NCBI GenBank assembly: GCA_965207565.1
Contig: CBDBMQ010000020.1
Location: 124,001-188,000 of the forward strand
Length of the DNA: 64,000 bases
Direction of reading: 5' to 3'
Source: Bin80 sp965207565
Lineage (GTDB): Bacteria > Bacteroidota > Rhodothermia > Rhodothermales > Bin80
A program made the position numbers and the translations under genes. The notes beneath the pieces were generated by a model. That model was not told the origin of the DNA and did not search any database. It was given only the letters and a program-made list of their open reading frames with translations. Of this stretch, positions 27,163-37,117 are shown in pieces. How positions within the stretch are numbered: the first letter of the stretch is position 1; each line of letters starts with the position of its first letter.

Positions 27163-27759
27163 CTAAAAATTGGTTTGCTCATCAGCCGGGATATCGCCCC
27201 TGTCTGCATTTTGGCTGCGCTGCAATGCTCTTACATATGCGACAATCGCCCATCGGTCTGCAATCGGGATCTGCTGCGCATACGCGGGCATGCTCCGAAC
27301 CCCTTGTGTGATGACTTCATAGAGATATCCGTCTTCAACAGTGCGCAAGCGGTCATTATGAAAACCAATAGGTACGAATCCGTACCCGCCTGCCATCACA
27401 ATTCCCTGCCCATCTCCGGCCACACCATGGCAGACCGAGCAGTATATATCATAGCGTTCCCGTCCACGGCTGGCAAATTCCACGGTATACTCCACCGGCA
27501 TCACCTGCACATAACCTCCGTCAGCATTCCGTCCGGTATGGAATACCACATCTTCCCGTAGCATGCCACGGGCTACGGTCCCGGGGACCGGAGGTCGCAT
27601 AGCACGACCGTCTTCAAAGAAAGGATTGGCTTCCTGGGCTTCAAACCGCTCCATGGCATCCATATTTGGATTAATGTGGATGGGCGGATCCTCTTTCAGG
27701 CTGCCTCGGCAACCGCCGAGAATGATCGCAATTCCAAGTAAAAGGGAGACCTTTTTCAT
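27163..27759 (-). CDS. actE: Alternative complex III, monohaem cytochrome c subunit ActE
   Basis: Periplasmic membrane-anchored monohaem cytochrome c. I chose the start at 27759 (MKKVSLLLGIAIILGGC), which gives a clean lipoprotein signal with lipobox LGGC and follows the actD stop by one base; the longer frame from 27795 would overlap actD and hide the signal. The haem motif is YCSVCHG in the middle of the protein, with a likely axial Met in RSMPAYAQQI. About 198 residues. Electrons from ActA/ActB haems probably leave through this subunit to the oxidase. Confidence 0.92.
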   Translation of the reverse strand: MKKVSLLLGIAIILGGCRGSLKEDPPIHINPNMDAMERFEAQEANPFFEDGRAMRPPVPGTVARGMLREDVVFHTGRNADGGYVQVMPVEYTVEFASRGRERYDIYCSVCHGVAGDGQGIVMAGGYGFVPIGFHNDRLRTVEDGYLYEVITQGVRSMPAYAQQIPIADRWAIVAYVRALQRSQNADRGDIPADEQTNF

Positions 27760-27760
27760 C

Positions 27761-28375
27761 CTAAGCCGTGTGCAGTTCTGAATATCCATGGTCATGAATC
27801 ACTTCGACCGCTTTTGCACCTGCCTCTTGGAGCAGTGATTCTGTTTCGTCCAAATCGAAGTTCGGATCACTTGCTGCAATGTGCAAAAAAAATGCATCAT
27901 CGGAAGTGCGCGAAAATCCCCGGGAGTAGAAGAGCGGGTTGTAGGGGCGGGGTAGCCCATTCAAAACCAGCATCCCACCCACCGCAAACAGCGCAGAGAA
28001 CAGCACCGTGAGTTCAAACATAATCGGGATAGACGGCTCAATCGCGAAGAATGGTTTCCCGCTGATATTCAAAGGGTAGTCCACTGCGGAGGTCCACCAT
28101 TGCAGCCATGTCGCGAGTCCCAGTCCGGTCGCGCTGCCAATGAGGGTAATGTATCCAACTTTGGATTGTCCAAGCCCCATTGCACGATCCATTCCATGAA
28201 TCGGGAAAGGAGAGTGGGTATCAAAGTGACGATAGCCGGATGAATGCACTTTACGAGCTGCAGAAATCAGAACCCCTGGATTAGGGAATTCAGCCAACAA
28301 CCCATAAACACCATCTCCTTGGGCCTCATAGATCCCCATGGTTGCCTTCACGCTCTGGATCAATTTCTTTAACAT
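27761..28375 (-). CDS. actD: Alternative complex III, subunit ActD (DUF3341)
   Basis: 204-residue DUF3341 protein. An N-terminal soluble part (YGLLAEFPNPGVLISAARKV, HFDTHSPFPIHGMDRAMGL) is followed by two transmembrane helices (VGYITLIGSATGLGLATWL and PIMFELTVLFSALFAVGGML) and a short soluble tail. It binds no cofactor. In the ACIII complex it closes the membrane arm on the inner side. It is 12 bases after actC and abuts actE. Confidence 0.92.
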   Translation of the reverse strand: MLKKLIQSVKATMGIYEAQGDGVYGLLAEFPNPGVLISAARKVHSSGYRHFDTHSPFPIHGMDRAMGLGQSKVGYITLIGSATGLGLATWLQWWTSAVDYPLNISGKPFFAIEPSIPIMFELTVLFSALFAVGGMLVLNGLPRPYNPLFYSRGFSRTSDDAFFLHIAASDPNFDLDETESLLQEAGAKAVEVIHDHGYSELHTA

Positions 28376-28387
28376 TGGGCTTACAAG

Positions 28388-29794
28388 TTAATTGGTCTCA
28401 CGCTCAGATTCGTGCTGATCATAGTAGTGGGGATCACTTTGCGGCAGCACCATCTTTACCTCTGCCATGGCAACCATGGGTAAGTAGCGAAGGAAAATCA
28501 AAAACAGGGTCATAAAGAGACCAAACGATCCGGCAAACGTCAAAATGTCCACGATCGTTGGATTAAAGTAATCCCAGCTACTTGGCAGGAAGTCTCGGTG
28601 CAAACTGGTCACCGTGATCACAAACCGCTCAAACCACATCCCGATGTTTACAACGATCGAGGTCAGGAAAAGGAATGGAATGCTTCGCCGCAGGCGCTTG
28701 ATCCAGAAGAACTGTGGGAAGAGCAGATTACAGGACATCATCGTCCAATAGGCCCATGCATAAGGGCCGGTTGCCCGGTTCAGGAACGCATATTGCTCAT
28801 ATTCGACCTGTGAATACCAGGCAATGAAGAATTCGGTGATGTAGGCAAAACCTACCATCGATCCCGTAAGGAGAATGATAATCGCCATCTTCTCCAGGTG
28901 ATCCATAGTGATAATGTTTTGAATCCCATAGATCTTTCGTGCGAGGATCATGAGGGTCATCACCATCGCAAACCCCGAGAAAATAGCTCCTGCGACGAAG
29001 TAGGGCGGGAAAATAGTAGTGTGCCAACCTGGAACGATACTCACCGCAAAGTCAAAAGAAACCACAGAGTGTACGCTCAAGACCAATGGAGTCGCAAGCG
29101 CAGCAAGGAGCAGGTAGGTCTTTTCATAGTTACGCCAGTGGCGATTTGCACCTGTCCAGCCAAGAGAAAAGAATCCCAAAATCCGGCGACGGAATACGTT
29201 GCGAGCCCGGTCACGTAGAGTCGCTAAATCCGGGACCAAGCCGACATACCAGAATATGAGCGATACAATGAAGTACACGCTGACGGCAAACACATCCCAG
29301 AGAAGCGGGCTTTTAAACTGAGGCCACATCTCCATCTGATTGGGAAGGGGCAGGGTCCAGTAGATCACCCATACCCGACCTACATGGATAGTGGGAAACA
29401 ACAATGCACAAATGACCGCAAAGAGGGTCATCGCCTCTGCACTTCGGTTAATGGCCGTACGCCACTGCTGCCGAAAGAGGAATAAGATGGCTGAGATCAA
29501 GGTTCCGGCGTGCCCAATACCAACCCAGAACACAAAGTTAACGATGGGCCATCCCCATCCTACGGGGTTATTATTGCCCCAGACCCCAATCCCGTTCCAT
29601 ACCAGATAGGCAATCATCAGTAGGAGGATACACAGCAGTGTGGAGGACACAGCAATGGCCATGTACCACACGGAAGGGGGGCGTTTTTCTGTGTGATAGG
29701 AGACTAACTGGGTGATATCATGAAACCCCAGATTCCCGGTAACCAGTGGCGGTTCCGCGGGGAGCGTTACAGTCTTGTCAGTCGATGCAGACAC
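28388..29794 (-). CDS. actC: Alternative complex III, quinol-binding subunit ActC (NrfD family)
   Basis: 468-residue NrfD-family membrane protein with about ten helices, expected to contain the menaquinol oxidation site next to the ActB iron-sulfur arm. Characteristic pieces: GWGWPIVNFVFWVGIGHAGT (29-residue region around 80-110), HVGRVWVIYWTLPLP, SVVSFDFAVSIVPGWHTTIF and YFVAGAIFSGFAMVMTL. Length is normal. It lies 24 bases after actB. Confidence 0.95.
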   Translation of the reverse strand: MSASTDKTVTLPAEPPLVTGNLGFHDITQLVSYHTEKRPPSVWYMAIAVSSTLLCILLLMIAYLVWNGIGVWGNNNPVGWGWPIVNFVFWVGIGHAGTLISAILFLFRQQWRTAINRSAEAMTLFAVICALLFPTIHVGRVWVIYWTLPLPNQMEMWPQFKSPLLWDVFAVSVYFIVSLIFWYVGLVPDLATLRDRARNVFRRRILGFFSLGWTGANRHWRNYEKTYLLLAALATPLVLSVHSVVSFDFAVSIVPGWHTTIFPPYFVAGAIFSGFAMVMTLMILARKIYGIQNIITMDHLEKMAIIILLTGSMVGFAYITEFFIAWYSQVEYEQYAFLNRATGPYAWAYWTMMSCNLLFPQFFWIKRLRRSIPFLFLTSIVVNIGMWFERFVITVTSLHRDFLPSSWDYFNPTIVDILTFAGSFGLFMTLFLIFLRYLPMVAMAEVKMVLPQSDPHYYDQHESERETN

Positions 29795-29818
29795 TTTGCA
29801 GTCGGATGTTTTCTAGGG

Positions 29819-32800
29819 CTATGGTGATCCCGCAGGCTCCAAGTCCTGGTTTGGATTACGTACACGGGCCAGATAGGACACTCTTGGTTTAATGTTCAAT
29901 TCGGCCAATAGCTTGTAGCTACGCGGATTCCGCATGGCCTGGCTGACTCCACTCTCCTGATCATTGAGGTCACCAAAGGTGATGGCTTCCGCCGGACAGG
30001 CCTGCTGACAGGCGGTTGCAACCTCATCGCGATGTAACGGACGGGTTTCCAGTCCGGCCCTCTTCTGCGTCTGGCGAATCCGCTGCACACAGAACGAGCA
30101 TTTTTCCATCACTCCCCGAAATCGAATCGACACATTCGGGTTCTGGGCCATCTGTACGGTTTCCGGGATCGTTTTGGACCAGTTATAGAAATTGTACCGG
30201 CGAACCTTGTACGGGCAGTTATTGGCGCAGTAACGCGTACCAATACACCGGTTGTAGATCATTTGGTTTGTGCCGTCGGGCGAATGTACGGTTGCGGCAA
30301 CCGGGCAGACCGATTCGCAGGGCGCATTCTCGCAGTGCTGACAGGGCATGGGTTGCATGACGATCTGAGGATCTGTATCCAGATCTTCTCCGCCTTCAGT
30401 GATAAAATACCGGTCAACCCGCAACCAGTGCAACTCGCGCCCATTGCCGACCTCTTTTTTTCCGACGACCTGGATATTGTTCTCCGCCTGGCACGCGACA
30501 ATGCAGGCATTGCACCCCGTGCAGGCATTCAGATCAATGACCATTCCCCATTGGTTCTGCCAGTAATCATTGTCACGAAAGGCAGGGGTTTTGGCTGGGT
30601 GCTGATTTTTCCAGAGCTCAGGGTAATCAGAAAAGTCCGTCTTTACGTCGGAGCCGGGCGTCGGAGCTTCACCCTGCAGAGCGAATGCTGGATCTGCCTG
30701 GTACTCCTCCATTGTTGCCGTGCGGATCAATGGGCGGGCTTCTGTGTCCAGAATGCCGTGGTCCTGTGTCGTAACGATGGTCCACTTGCGGCCCGTTGCC
30801 GCAAGTTGAATTCCGGTGGAGACAGGCTGTGCGAGTAAATTTCTGAGTTTTGCGACGTTCGTTCCCACGCCGGTGGCCAAGGTCCCCCGGGCGTAGATAT
30901 CCGTTGCATCGTCCGTGTCCCAGAAGGGGGTATCCCGTTCGGGTCGTGTCGTAGAAATCTCGCGACCATACCCTAACGTAACCGATACGGTATCATCTGC
31001 ATGTCCAGGTAGGATCCAGATTGGCAGTTCAACCTCGTGACCGTTGACAGTCAGCGTGACGACATCAGCGTAGTAACGGCCTTTTGAGTACTCGCAGACG
31101 AGTCCATGGTCTTCTGCGGTTTTTGGACTTAGTACGGCGACGTTATCCCATACAATTTTCGTGATTGGATCCGGGAGTTCCTGACACCAGGCATTATTGG
31201 CAAAGCGGCCATCAAGCACGGTGGGATCCAGTCTGACCACGAGTTCAAGGCTGGGATCGGATTCGGGGAGCTGTCCGTCGAAGGCAGGCTCGGCGGTGAC
31301 CGAAGGATAGCCGGTGTCTTGCAGATAACCATCGTGCAGGACGCGGCGCCAGGCGGTCTCCAAATCTTCCTCGCCCAATACGGAGGTCCAGGTTTCACGT
31401 ACCAGATCGTATCCTCTGGTATACTGCCCACTCGAAAGTGCATTGAGGATTTCGATTTCACTTCGCGTATCCCCGTACAGCGGGGCGATCAGTGGCTGAA
31501 CTGGTGTGAGTGTTCCATCCCATGAGCGACCGTCTCCCCACGATTCCAGATAATGAGTCAGGGGGATATGCCAGGTACTTGTCCGGGCTGTTTCATCAAC
31601 ATGCATACCGACATGTACGGTATCACTGACACGCCCCATCGCTTCTTGAAAATTCAACTCAGGGGGAGCATCATAGATCGGGTTGACTCCCAGCATCATC
31701 AGCAGATCAATCTGTCCTGCCTGCATCTCCTTGACCAGTGCGGGAAGGGCCTGTGACTGGGGTAGTTGAGTGGGGGCTCCGGTGTCCAACAAGGTAACGG
31801 TCGTGTCTACGGCGCCAAGGGCGTGGTTTATGAGTGCACAAAGTGCATGTACTTCGGCAGGTTGTGTTTCGCCGGCAACGATGACACAGCGGCCATTGGT
31901 TGTTTGCAGATCTCTGGCGATGCTGGAAGCAAATGAGTCGGGGTTTGTCCCGGAATAAATTCCCAGTGCAGTGGCAATCTGGCCTGCCAGATCGGAAATG
32001 GCATCCGACCGCATCCGCCTACGATGATCGGCCATGGTGCCGGTTACGGTGTAGGTGCTCTCTGCAACATACAGTCGACTCATCTGGTCTTGGGCACCAT
32101 TGAGCTTGCGTCCCTGGGCGAAAGAGGAGGTGTTCCCGGTGCCGTTTTTGGCATGGGGGCCAAGAAAGTCTGCATCCAAGCTTACGATGACATCGGCATT
32201 TGCAAAGTCATAGACTGGCTGCAGCGGCTGCCCGTAGGCCATCTGAACCCCAAGAGTCTCAACATCATCCCCTTCGCTGCGATAATCAATCCATCGCGTA
32301 TCCGGGAACTGACTCTCAATTTGAGCCTGCAGGCGGGCACGCGTTGCCGAACTGTCCGGTGCTGCAAGCACCGCCACACGTCGATTTCGTGTCTGGAATC
32401 GTTGGCACAGAGACAGAAAATCCTCCCAGCCCACAGGGGAGCCGGTACGCAAAATGGTTTTTGAGCGATCAGGATCATAGAGTTGAAGCAAGGATGCCTG
32501 TTCAAAGACTCCAGAAGATCCTGAAGCGTTTGGATGATCTGGATTGCCTTCAACTTTGACCGGCCTGCCATCATAGCTTTTTGCCAGGAGCGGGCGGGCG
32601 GTTCCGCGAAAATTCATTGCGGTCGCATAGTGCAGCGGAACGCCGGGAATGAGTTCTTCCGGGCGGTCTGAGAACGGCATGATGGTTTCCACTGGGCGGC
32701 GGCAGGCGGCGAGGCCAGCCATGGCCATGGATGCCCCCAACAGTTGCATAAAGTGGCGGCGATTACTCCCGGTGGGGGCGTTGCTTGCTCCAGGAATAAA

Positions 32801-32914
32801 TTCCTCAGAAACCTGCTCCACCAGACTGGGGTCCTGATCAAGGTGTGGGCGGCTGCGCCATAACTTTCGCTCGGAGCCCGAAGGAGTGCCGTCAATAACT
32901 GGAAGGGATATCAT
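29819..32914 (-). CDS. actB: Alternative complex III, iron-sulfur subunit ActB
   Basis: 1031 residues. A twin-arginine-type signal (NRRHFMQLLGASMAMAGL, about residues 51-68) is followed by a large molybdopterin-oxidoreductase-like domain that in this complex carries no molybdenum. The C-terminal ferredoxin-like domain has the cysteine clusters CTGCNACIVACQ, CQHCENAPCESVCPV, CANNCPYKVRR, CSFCVQRI and CQQACPAEA, enough for several FeS centres. These connect the quinol site to the ActA haems. The fusion of the two domains into one chain is normal for ActB. It is 13 bases from actA. Confidence 0.95.
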   Translation of the reverse strand: MISLPVIDGTPSGSERKLWRSRPHLDQDPSLVEQVSEEFIPGASNAPTGSNRRHFMQLLGASMAMAGLAACRRPVETIMPFSDRPEELIPGVPLHYATAMNFRGTARPLLAKSYDGRPVKVEGNPDHPNASGSSGVFEQASLLQLYDPDRSKTILRTGSPVGWEDFLSLCQRFQTRNRRVAVLAAPDSSATRARLQAQIESQFPDTRWIDYRSEGDDVETLGVQMAYGQPLQPVYDFANADVIVSLDADFLGPHAKNGTGNTSSFAQGRKLNGAQDQMSRLYVAESTYTVTGTMADHRRRMRSDAISDLAGQIATALGIYSGTNPDSFASSIARDLQTTNGRCVIVAGETQPAEVHALCALINHALGAVDTTVTLLDTGAPTQLPQSQALPALVKEMQAGQIDLLMMLGVNPIYDAPPELNFQEAMGRVSDTVHVGMHVDETARTSTWHIPLTHYLESWGDGRSWDGTLTPVQPLIAPLYGDTRSEIEILNALSSGQYTRGYDLVRETWTSVLGEEDLETAWRRVLHDGYLQDTGYPSVTAEPAFDGQLPESDPSLELVVRLDPTVLDGRFANNAWCQELPDPITKIVWDNVAVLSPKTAEDHGLVCEYSKGRYYADVVTLTVNGHEVELPIWILPGHADDTVSVTLGYGREISTTRPERDTPFWDTDDATDIYARGTLATGVGTNVAKLRNLLAQPVSTGIQLAATGRKWTIVTTQDHGILDTEARPLIRTATMEEYQADPAFALQGEAPTPGSDVKTDFSDYPELWKNQHPAKTPAFRDNDYWQNQWGMVIDLNACTGCNACIVACQAENNIQVVGKKEVGNGRELHWLRVDRYFITEGGEDLDTDPQIVMQPMPCQHCENAPCESVCPVAATVHSPDGTNQMIYNRCIGTRYCANNCPYKVRRYNFYNWSKTIPETVQMAQNPNVSIRFRGVMEKCSFCVQRIRQTQKRAGLETRPLHRDEVATACQQACPAEAITFGDLNDQESGVSQAMRNPRSYKLLAELNIKPRVSYLARVRNPNQDLEPAGSP

Positions 32915-32927
32915 AACACGTTTCCGA

Positions 32928-33575
32928 CTAATAATGGCAGGCGCTGCAATTCGTTGGTGGACGAATGCCTTCCTGTTTGATTCGGTTCAAATTGTCTTCC
33001 AGAAACCCGGCACTGTGTACGTAGCCCATCGTAGTGATTTCTTCATTTGGCCGGAGGTAGTTCTCCGGCTCCCGGTGACACTCGAGGCACCACCCCATGG
33101 AGAGCGGCTCCTCAAGTCGTACCACATCCATCTGATCAATTCTGCCATGGCAGGTTTCGCAGCCAACCCCGTTGTTTACATGCACTGCGTGACTGAACTG
33201 TGCATAATCGGGTAGTTGATGAACCTTGACCCACGGGATTGATGAGTTGTCTGCCCAACTGGCCCGCACCGGTGCGAGGTCCGTGCTTTGCGGAAGAACC
33301 ACTTCATGGCAATTCATGCAGGTTTCCGTTGCAGGCACGTTTGAGACATCGGCAATCTCCACAAAATTGTGACAATATCGACAGTCAAGTCCCAACTGAT
33401 CTACATGGACACGATGGCTGTAGGGCACAGGTTGTTCGGGTGCGTAGCCAACATCGGTGTATTCGGGTGAGAAATAATACCAGACCAGAAACATCATAAC
33501 AATGCCACCGCCAAGCATTGCACCTAAGGATAGGTGCGGGAGTGCGTTGGATTTCTTTGGGAAAATTTGGGGCAT
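32928..33575 (-). CDS. actA: Alternative complex III, pentahaem cytochrome c subunit ActA
   Basis: 215-residue cytochrome with one N-terminal membrane anchor (LGAMLGGGIVMMFLVWYYF) and exactly five CxxCH sites: CRYCH, CMNCH, CETCH, CLECH and CSACH, the last at the C-terminus. Additional histidines (YSHRVHVDQ, FSHAVHVNN) probably serve as distal ligands. It is the first gene of the respiratory block and receives electrons from ActB. About 120 AT-rich bases separate it from the MATE gene and must hold the promoter, but I see no confident consensus. Confidence 0.95.
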   Translation of the reverse strand: MPQIFPKKSNALPHLSLGAMLGGGIVMMFLVWYYFSPEYTDVGYAPEQPVPYSHRVHVDQLGLDCRYCHNFVEIADVSNVPATETCMNCHEVVLPQSTDLAPVRASWADNSSIPWVKVHQLPDYAQFSHAVHVNNGVGCETCHGRIDQMDVVRLEEPLSMGWCLECHREPENYLRPNEEITTMGYVHSAGFLEDNLNRIKQEGIRPPTNCSACHY

Positions 33576-33695
33576 TGAAGGACAGAACCATTTCAGCCGC
33601 AGCGAATTTACGACATATATTTCAGAATTTAAGCCGTATTCACGAATTCAGGCAGTAATTCAACAAATCTTCACAATAAATCAACCGAATATCAA

Positions 33696-35084
33696 TTAGT
33701 GTGGAGGGTTACCGGCTTTTGACCGGTTGGTCATACGGACAAATCGGTGCGTAAACATGATGGAAGCGGCCAACAGGCCGACGACAAGTCCCCACCAGAA
33801 TCCCTCAGGTCCCATTCCCAGACCAAACCCGAGTCCGAGGCCGGTTGGCATGCCAATCAGCCAGTAGGCGACAAATCCCTGCACCATTGGAATATGTGTA
33901 TCCTTCAGGCCTCTTAGTGCTCCCAGGGCAGTGGCTTGCAGCCCATCAAAGAGTTGGAAAAGTGCTGCAATACCAAGTAAGCTGATCACTTGCAGCGCAG
34001 TTGCAATATTGGTTGGATCAGTCGTGTCCAGGTAGATGCCGACGATAAAATTCGGAGCAAGCAAAAACAGGAGCGCTGTGCAGGACATAAAGATGAGGGC
34101 TAAAGCCATGCCTGCGTATCCTGAAATTTTTGCGGCATAAAAATTCTTGGTCCCAACATTTTGACCTACCCGGACAGAGGTGGCAAGCCCAATCCCCAGA
34201 GGCACCATATAGGTGATCGCGGCGCATTGAATCGCAATCTGATGGGCAGCAATCGGGACTGCACCGTAGGTGCCAATCAAAAAGGCAGTTGCGCTGAAGA
34301 GTGTCACTTCAAGTCCAATGGATCCTCCGATCGGAAGTCCCACACGCAGAAGTTCGCGAAAATAGCCGAAGTCGGGAGTTCGGAGCTTTCGCAGTACTCC
34401 ATAAGAGCGATATGGATGCTGAAAAGCAACATACAGGGCAATGCAAGTGAACATAAACCAGTGGACAATACAGGTTGCCCATCCAGTTCCAGTGAGTCCA
34501 AGACGGGGGAGGCCGAAATTGCCAAACATCAACCCGTAGTTCGCTCCGATATTCAGCAGGATGCCCATCACAATGATGATCGTGATCGGCAGCGGTCGGG
34601 CAATTGCTTCCACAAAATTGCGCAGTGCATTGAACCACATAAAAGGGAGAAATCCCCACATTGCGGCTTGCAGGTATCCTTCGGCATAGGCCATTGTGGC
34701 CGCATCCTGCTGCATGAGATTCCACGGCAATTTTGCATTCCACATGATCAGTAATACAGGAAGGGACAGGAGCGTGGCCAGCCAGAGTGCCTGTCGTGTA
34801 GTGCGTCCAATAGGGTCATGTTTTCCAGCACCGTACGCCTGTGAAACCATCGGCCCCACGGCCAGCAGGATCCCGATTCCGATCAGGGCAAACAAGAAAT
34901 AGGTGGCGTTGCCGAGAGCTACTCCAGCGAGTTCCGATGATCCCAGGCGTCCTACCATCATCACGTCAACAAATCCGTTACTGATCTGCCCTAGCTGGGT
35001 TGCGACGATCGGGATGGAGAGGAGTGAGACCCGGCGGGACTCATTCCAGATGTTATAGCTTTGCTGATTGCTCACGGAGTTCAA
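33696..35084 (-). CDS. MATE-family multidrug/sodium antiporter (NorM-like)
   Basis: 462-residue inner-membrane exporter with twelve predicted helices in two homologous halves. MATE features include PIVATQLGQISNGFVDVMMV (helix 1), GRLGSSELAGVALGN, VSQAYGAGKHDPIGRTTRQA and its repeat VRVGQNVGTKNFYAAKISGYAG in the second half. It would export cationic drugs or metabolites in exchange for Na+ or H+. The substrate is unknown. It is divergent from the LVIVD gene across a 70-base gap. Confidence 0.92.
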   Translation of the reverse strand: MNSVSNQQSYNIWNESRRVSLLSIPIVATQLGQISNGFVDVMMVGRLGSSELAGVALGNATYFLFALIGIGILLAVGPMVSQAYGAGKHDPIGRTTRQALWLATLLSLPVLLIMWNAKLPWNLMQQDAATMAYAEGYLQAAMWGFLPFMWFNALRNFVEAIARPLPITIIIVMGILLNIGANYGLMFGNFGLPRLGLTGTGWATCIVHWFMFTCIALYVAFQHPYRSYGVLRKLRTPDFGYFRELLRVGLPIGGSIGLEVTLFSATAFLIGTYGAVPIAAHQIAIQCAAITYMVPLGIGLATSVRVGQNVGTKNFYAAKISGYAGMALALIFMSCTALLFLLAPNFIVGIYLDTTDPTNIATALQVISLLGIAALFQLFDGLQATALGALRGLKDTHIPMVQGFVAYWLIGMPTGLGLGFGLGMGPEGFWWGLVVGLLAASIMFTHRFVRMTNRSKAGNPPH

Positions 35085-35154
35085 ATTTTATTGGCTGCGG
35101 ATCATGCGCCCGGCAGTAGAAGTTTATAGGGCGGCGTAACTGAACCGCCAGCCA

Positions 35155-37044
35155 ATGCAACTATTACTCATCGGATTACTCATACAGGCAAGTTTTCAGT
35201 CACCTCTTCCCGAGCGTGTTGAAATTTTACCGGGATCTGCTTCCCTAAAGGTAGGTGAAACCGCGAATTTTTCGGCAGAAGCATATGATGCAGATGATGC
35301 AGTGATCACGGGATTGGAGACTAGGTGGCATATCGCCGAGTCAAGCATTGCGACGATTGATGAGAATGGAACAGTTCGGGGTTTGGCATCTGGCAGTGCG
35401 GTTGTCGTTGCGATCATGGGAGGAAAGCCAGGATATGCAGAGATTACCGTCGAGAAGGGCGGCGATACAACACAACTTGTTGCCAGCGTACCGGTCTCCC
35501 CAATACTCTCGGGGACGAGTGTGCCCATTGAAGTGAGGTTAAATGGTTCAATTCCAGAGCGCCGTATTCGATTTCTCAGTAGTAATGTTACAGTTGCAAC
35601 GGTGGATCGGGACGGTCGTATCCATGCGAAGAGTCCGGGTTCATTCACGGTGACGATTCGGATTGCTGGTGCAACGGCTTCCATGGACGTAGAGGTTACA
35701 CCGAATCCAGCGGTCTCCTATCAGATTGCACAAAATCGGTATATCGTGAGACAGGGAGATGTTGTACGTTTTCGTGTCCAGGCAGTTGATGAGGATGGAG
35801 AGGAAGTTGAAGGGGTTTATCCATCGTGGGAGGTGTCGGGTGGTGGAGCATTCATGGAAAGTGAAGGGGTAGAAGGAGTCTTTGTGGCGGAGGATATAAG
35901 TGATTATACCATTACTGCGCACATTGGAGAAAACATTCAGCGGTCTCTCATTTTAGCTGTTGAACCTCGAGTCCATAAGGAGACGATGGTTATTACCGGT
36001 CGTGGCCCGATTGCACATCATCATTCCGGTGACACGTGGGTATTTGAGGGCGTGGATGGTCGTGATTATGCGTACATCGGCACCTTTATGCATGACTGGA
36101 TGAAGGTCTTTGATGTAACCAATCCAGAACGCCCTGTTTTGACCGATTCAATCCAAGTGGATGCTCGTCGGATCAACGATGTGAAGATTCACGAGAGTAA
36201 TCGGCTTGGGGTGATTACACGTGAAGGTGCCTCTAATCGGCGCAATGGGATTGTGATTCTGGATCTATCGATCCCAGCACATCCCGAAATTCTTTCAGAG
36301 TACACGGCAACCGTCACCGGCGGGGTCCATAATGTGTGGATTGAAAAAGATCTTGTGTATGCATGCCATAACGGGACGAATGCGCTCCATGTCATTGATA
36401 TTTCTGATCCTGTTCATCCGCAAGAAGTTGGTCGCTGGGAACTTGACAGGGAAGAAAAGACGCTGCATGATGTTATTGTCCAGGGCGGATATGCATACCT
36501 TTCTTATTGGGATGATGGTGTCGTCACATTGGATGTGGGGGCAGGAACTCACGGTGGGACTCCAACGTCTCCTGTAATGGTCAGTCGGCTTTCCTATCCA
36601 GAAGGCAATACCCATGTTGCATGGAGGCACGGCCAATACCTATTTGTCGGAGATGAAATCTTCCCCGATGACTGGGATGCGAGCAAGCCGATAGATGCTG
36701 AGGGTTACATCCACATCCTGGATATGTCAGATATGGAGTCTCCAGTAGAGGTTGCCCGGTACGAGGTGCCAGATGCGGGCGCGCATAACATATGGGTTGA
36801 GGATGACCGCCTGTACGTTGGGTATTATCAGGGTGGCTTACGGGTAGTTGATATTCGTGGTGAGTTAAGAGGGAATCTTTATCTGCAAGGTCGAGAAATA
36901 GCACATATCCTGACTATGGATGAGCAGTCAATGGTACCGGGGTGGCCCATGACCTGGGGAGCTCAAATCTTCAAAGGACATATCTACACATCAGATCTAA
37001 ACAGTGGACTCTGGATTTCCAGGATGGAGACGATTAGCCAGTAG
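35155..37044 (+). CDS. Exported LVIVD-repeat beta-propeller protein with Ig-like domain
   Basis: 629 residues. A short N-terminal hydrophobic segment (MQLLLIGLLIQASF) precedes a bacterial Ig-like Big_2 domain (ASLKVGETANFSAEAYD to GSAVVVAIMGG) and further Ig-like strands to about residue 270. The C-terminal half is an LVIVD propeller: repeated blades of the type VFDVTNPERPVL, ILDLSIPAHPEI, VIDISDPVHPQEVGRW, ILDMSDMESPVEVARYEV and VVDIRGE. Histidine-rich ITGRGPIAHHHSGDT marks the boundary. It is probably a surface or periplasmic binding protein; the ligand is unknown. It converges with the giant surface-protein gene. Confidence 0.8.
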   Translation: MQLLLIGLLIQASFQSPLPERVEILPGSASLKVGETANFSAEAYDADDAVITGLETRWHIAESSIATIDENGTVRGLASGSAVVVAIMGGKPGYAEITVEKGGDTTQLVASVPVSPILSGTSVPIEVRLNGSIPERRIRFLSSNVTVATVDRDGRIHAKSPGSFTVTIRIAGATASMDVEVTPNPAVSYQIAQNRYIVRQGDVVRFRVQAVDEDGEEVEGVYPSWEVSGGGAFMESEGVEGVFVAEDISDYTITAHIGENIQRSLILAVEPRVHKETMVITGRGPIAHHHSGDTWVFEGVDGRDYAYIGTFMHDWMKVFDVTNPERPVLTDSIQVDARRINDVKIHESNRLGVITREGASNRRNGIVILDLSIPAHPEILSEYTATVTGGVHNVWIEKDLVYACHNGTNALHVIDISDPVHPQEVGRWELDREEKTLHDVIVQGGYAYLSYWDDGVVTLDVGAGTHGGTPTSPVMVSRLSYPEGNTHVAWRHGQYLFVGDEIFPDDWDASKPIDAEGYIHILDMSDMESPVEVARYEVPDAGAHNIWVEDDRLYVGYYQGGLRVVDIRGELRGNLYLQGREIAHILTMDEQSMVPGWPMTWGAQIFKGHIYTSDLNSGLWISRMETISQ

Positions 37045-37117
37045 TGGAAGCAATTTTTGGCTGACTTTCGGGACGAGTACGCCAAAAATGCGATCTCCAC
37101 GCCGACTTCTGTGAGCC

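Noticed and set aside
27760..27795. Longer actE start at 27795
   Set aside because: It would overlap actD and bury the lipoprotein signal; the ATG at 27759 fits better.
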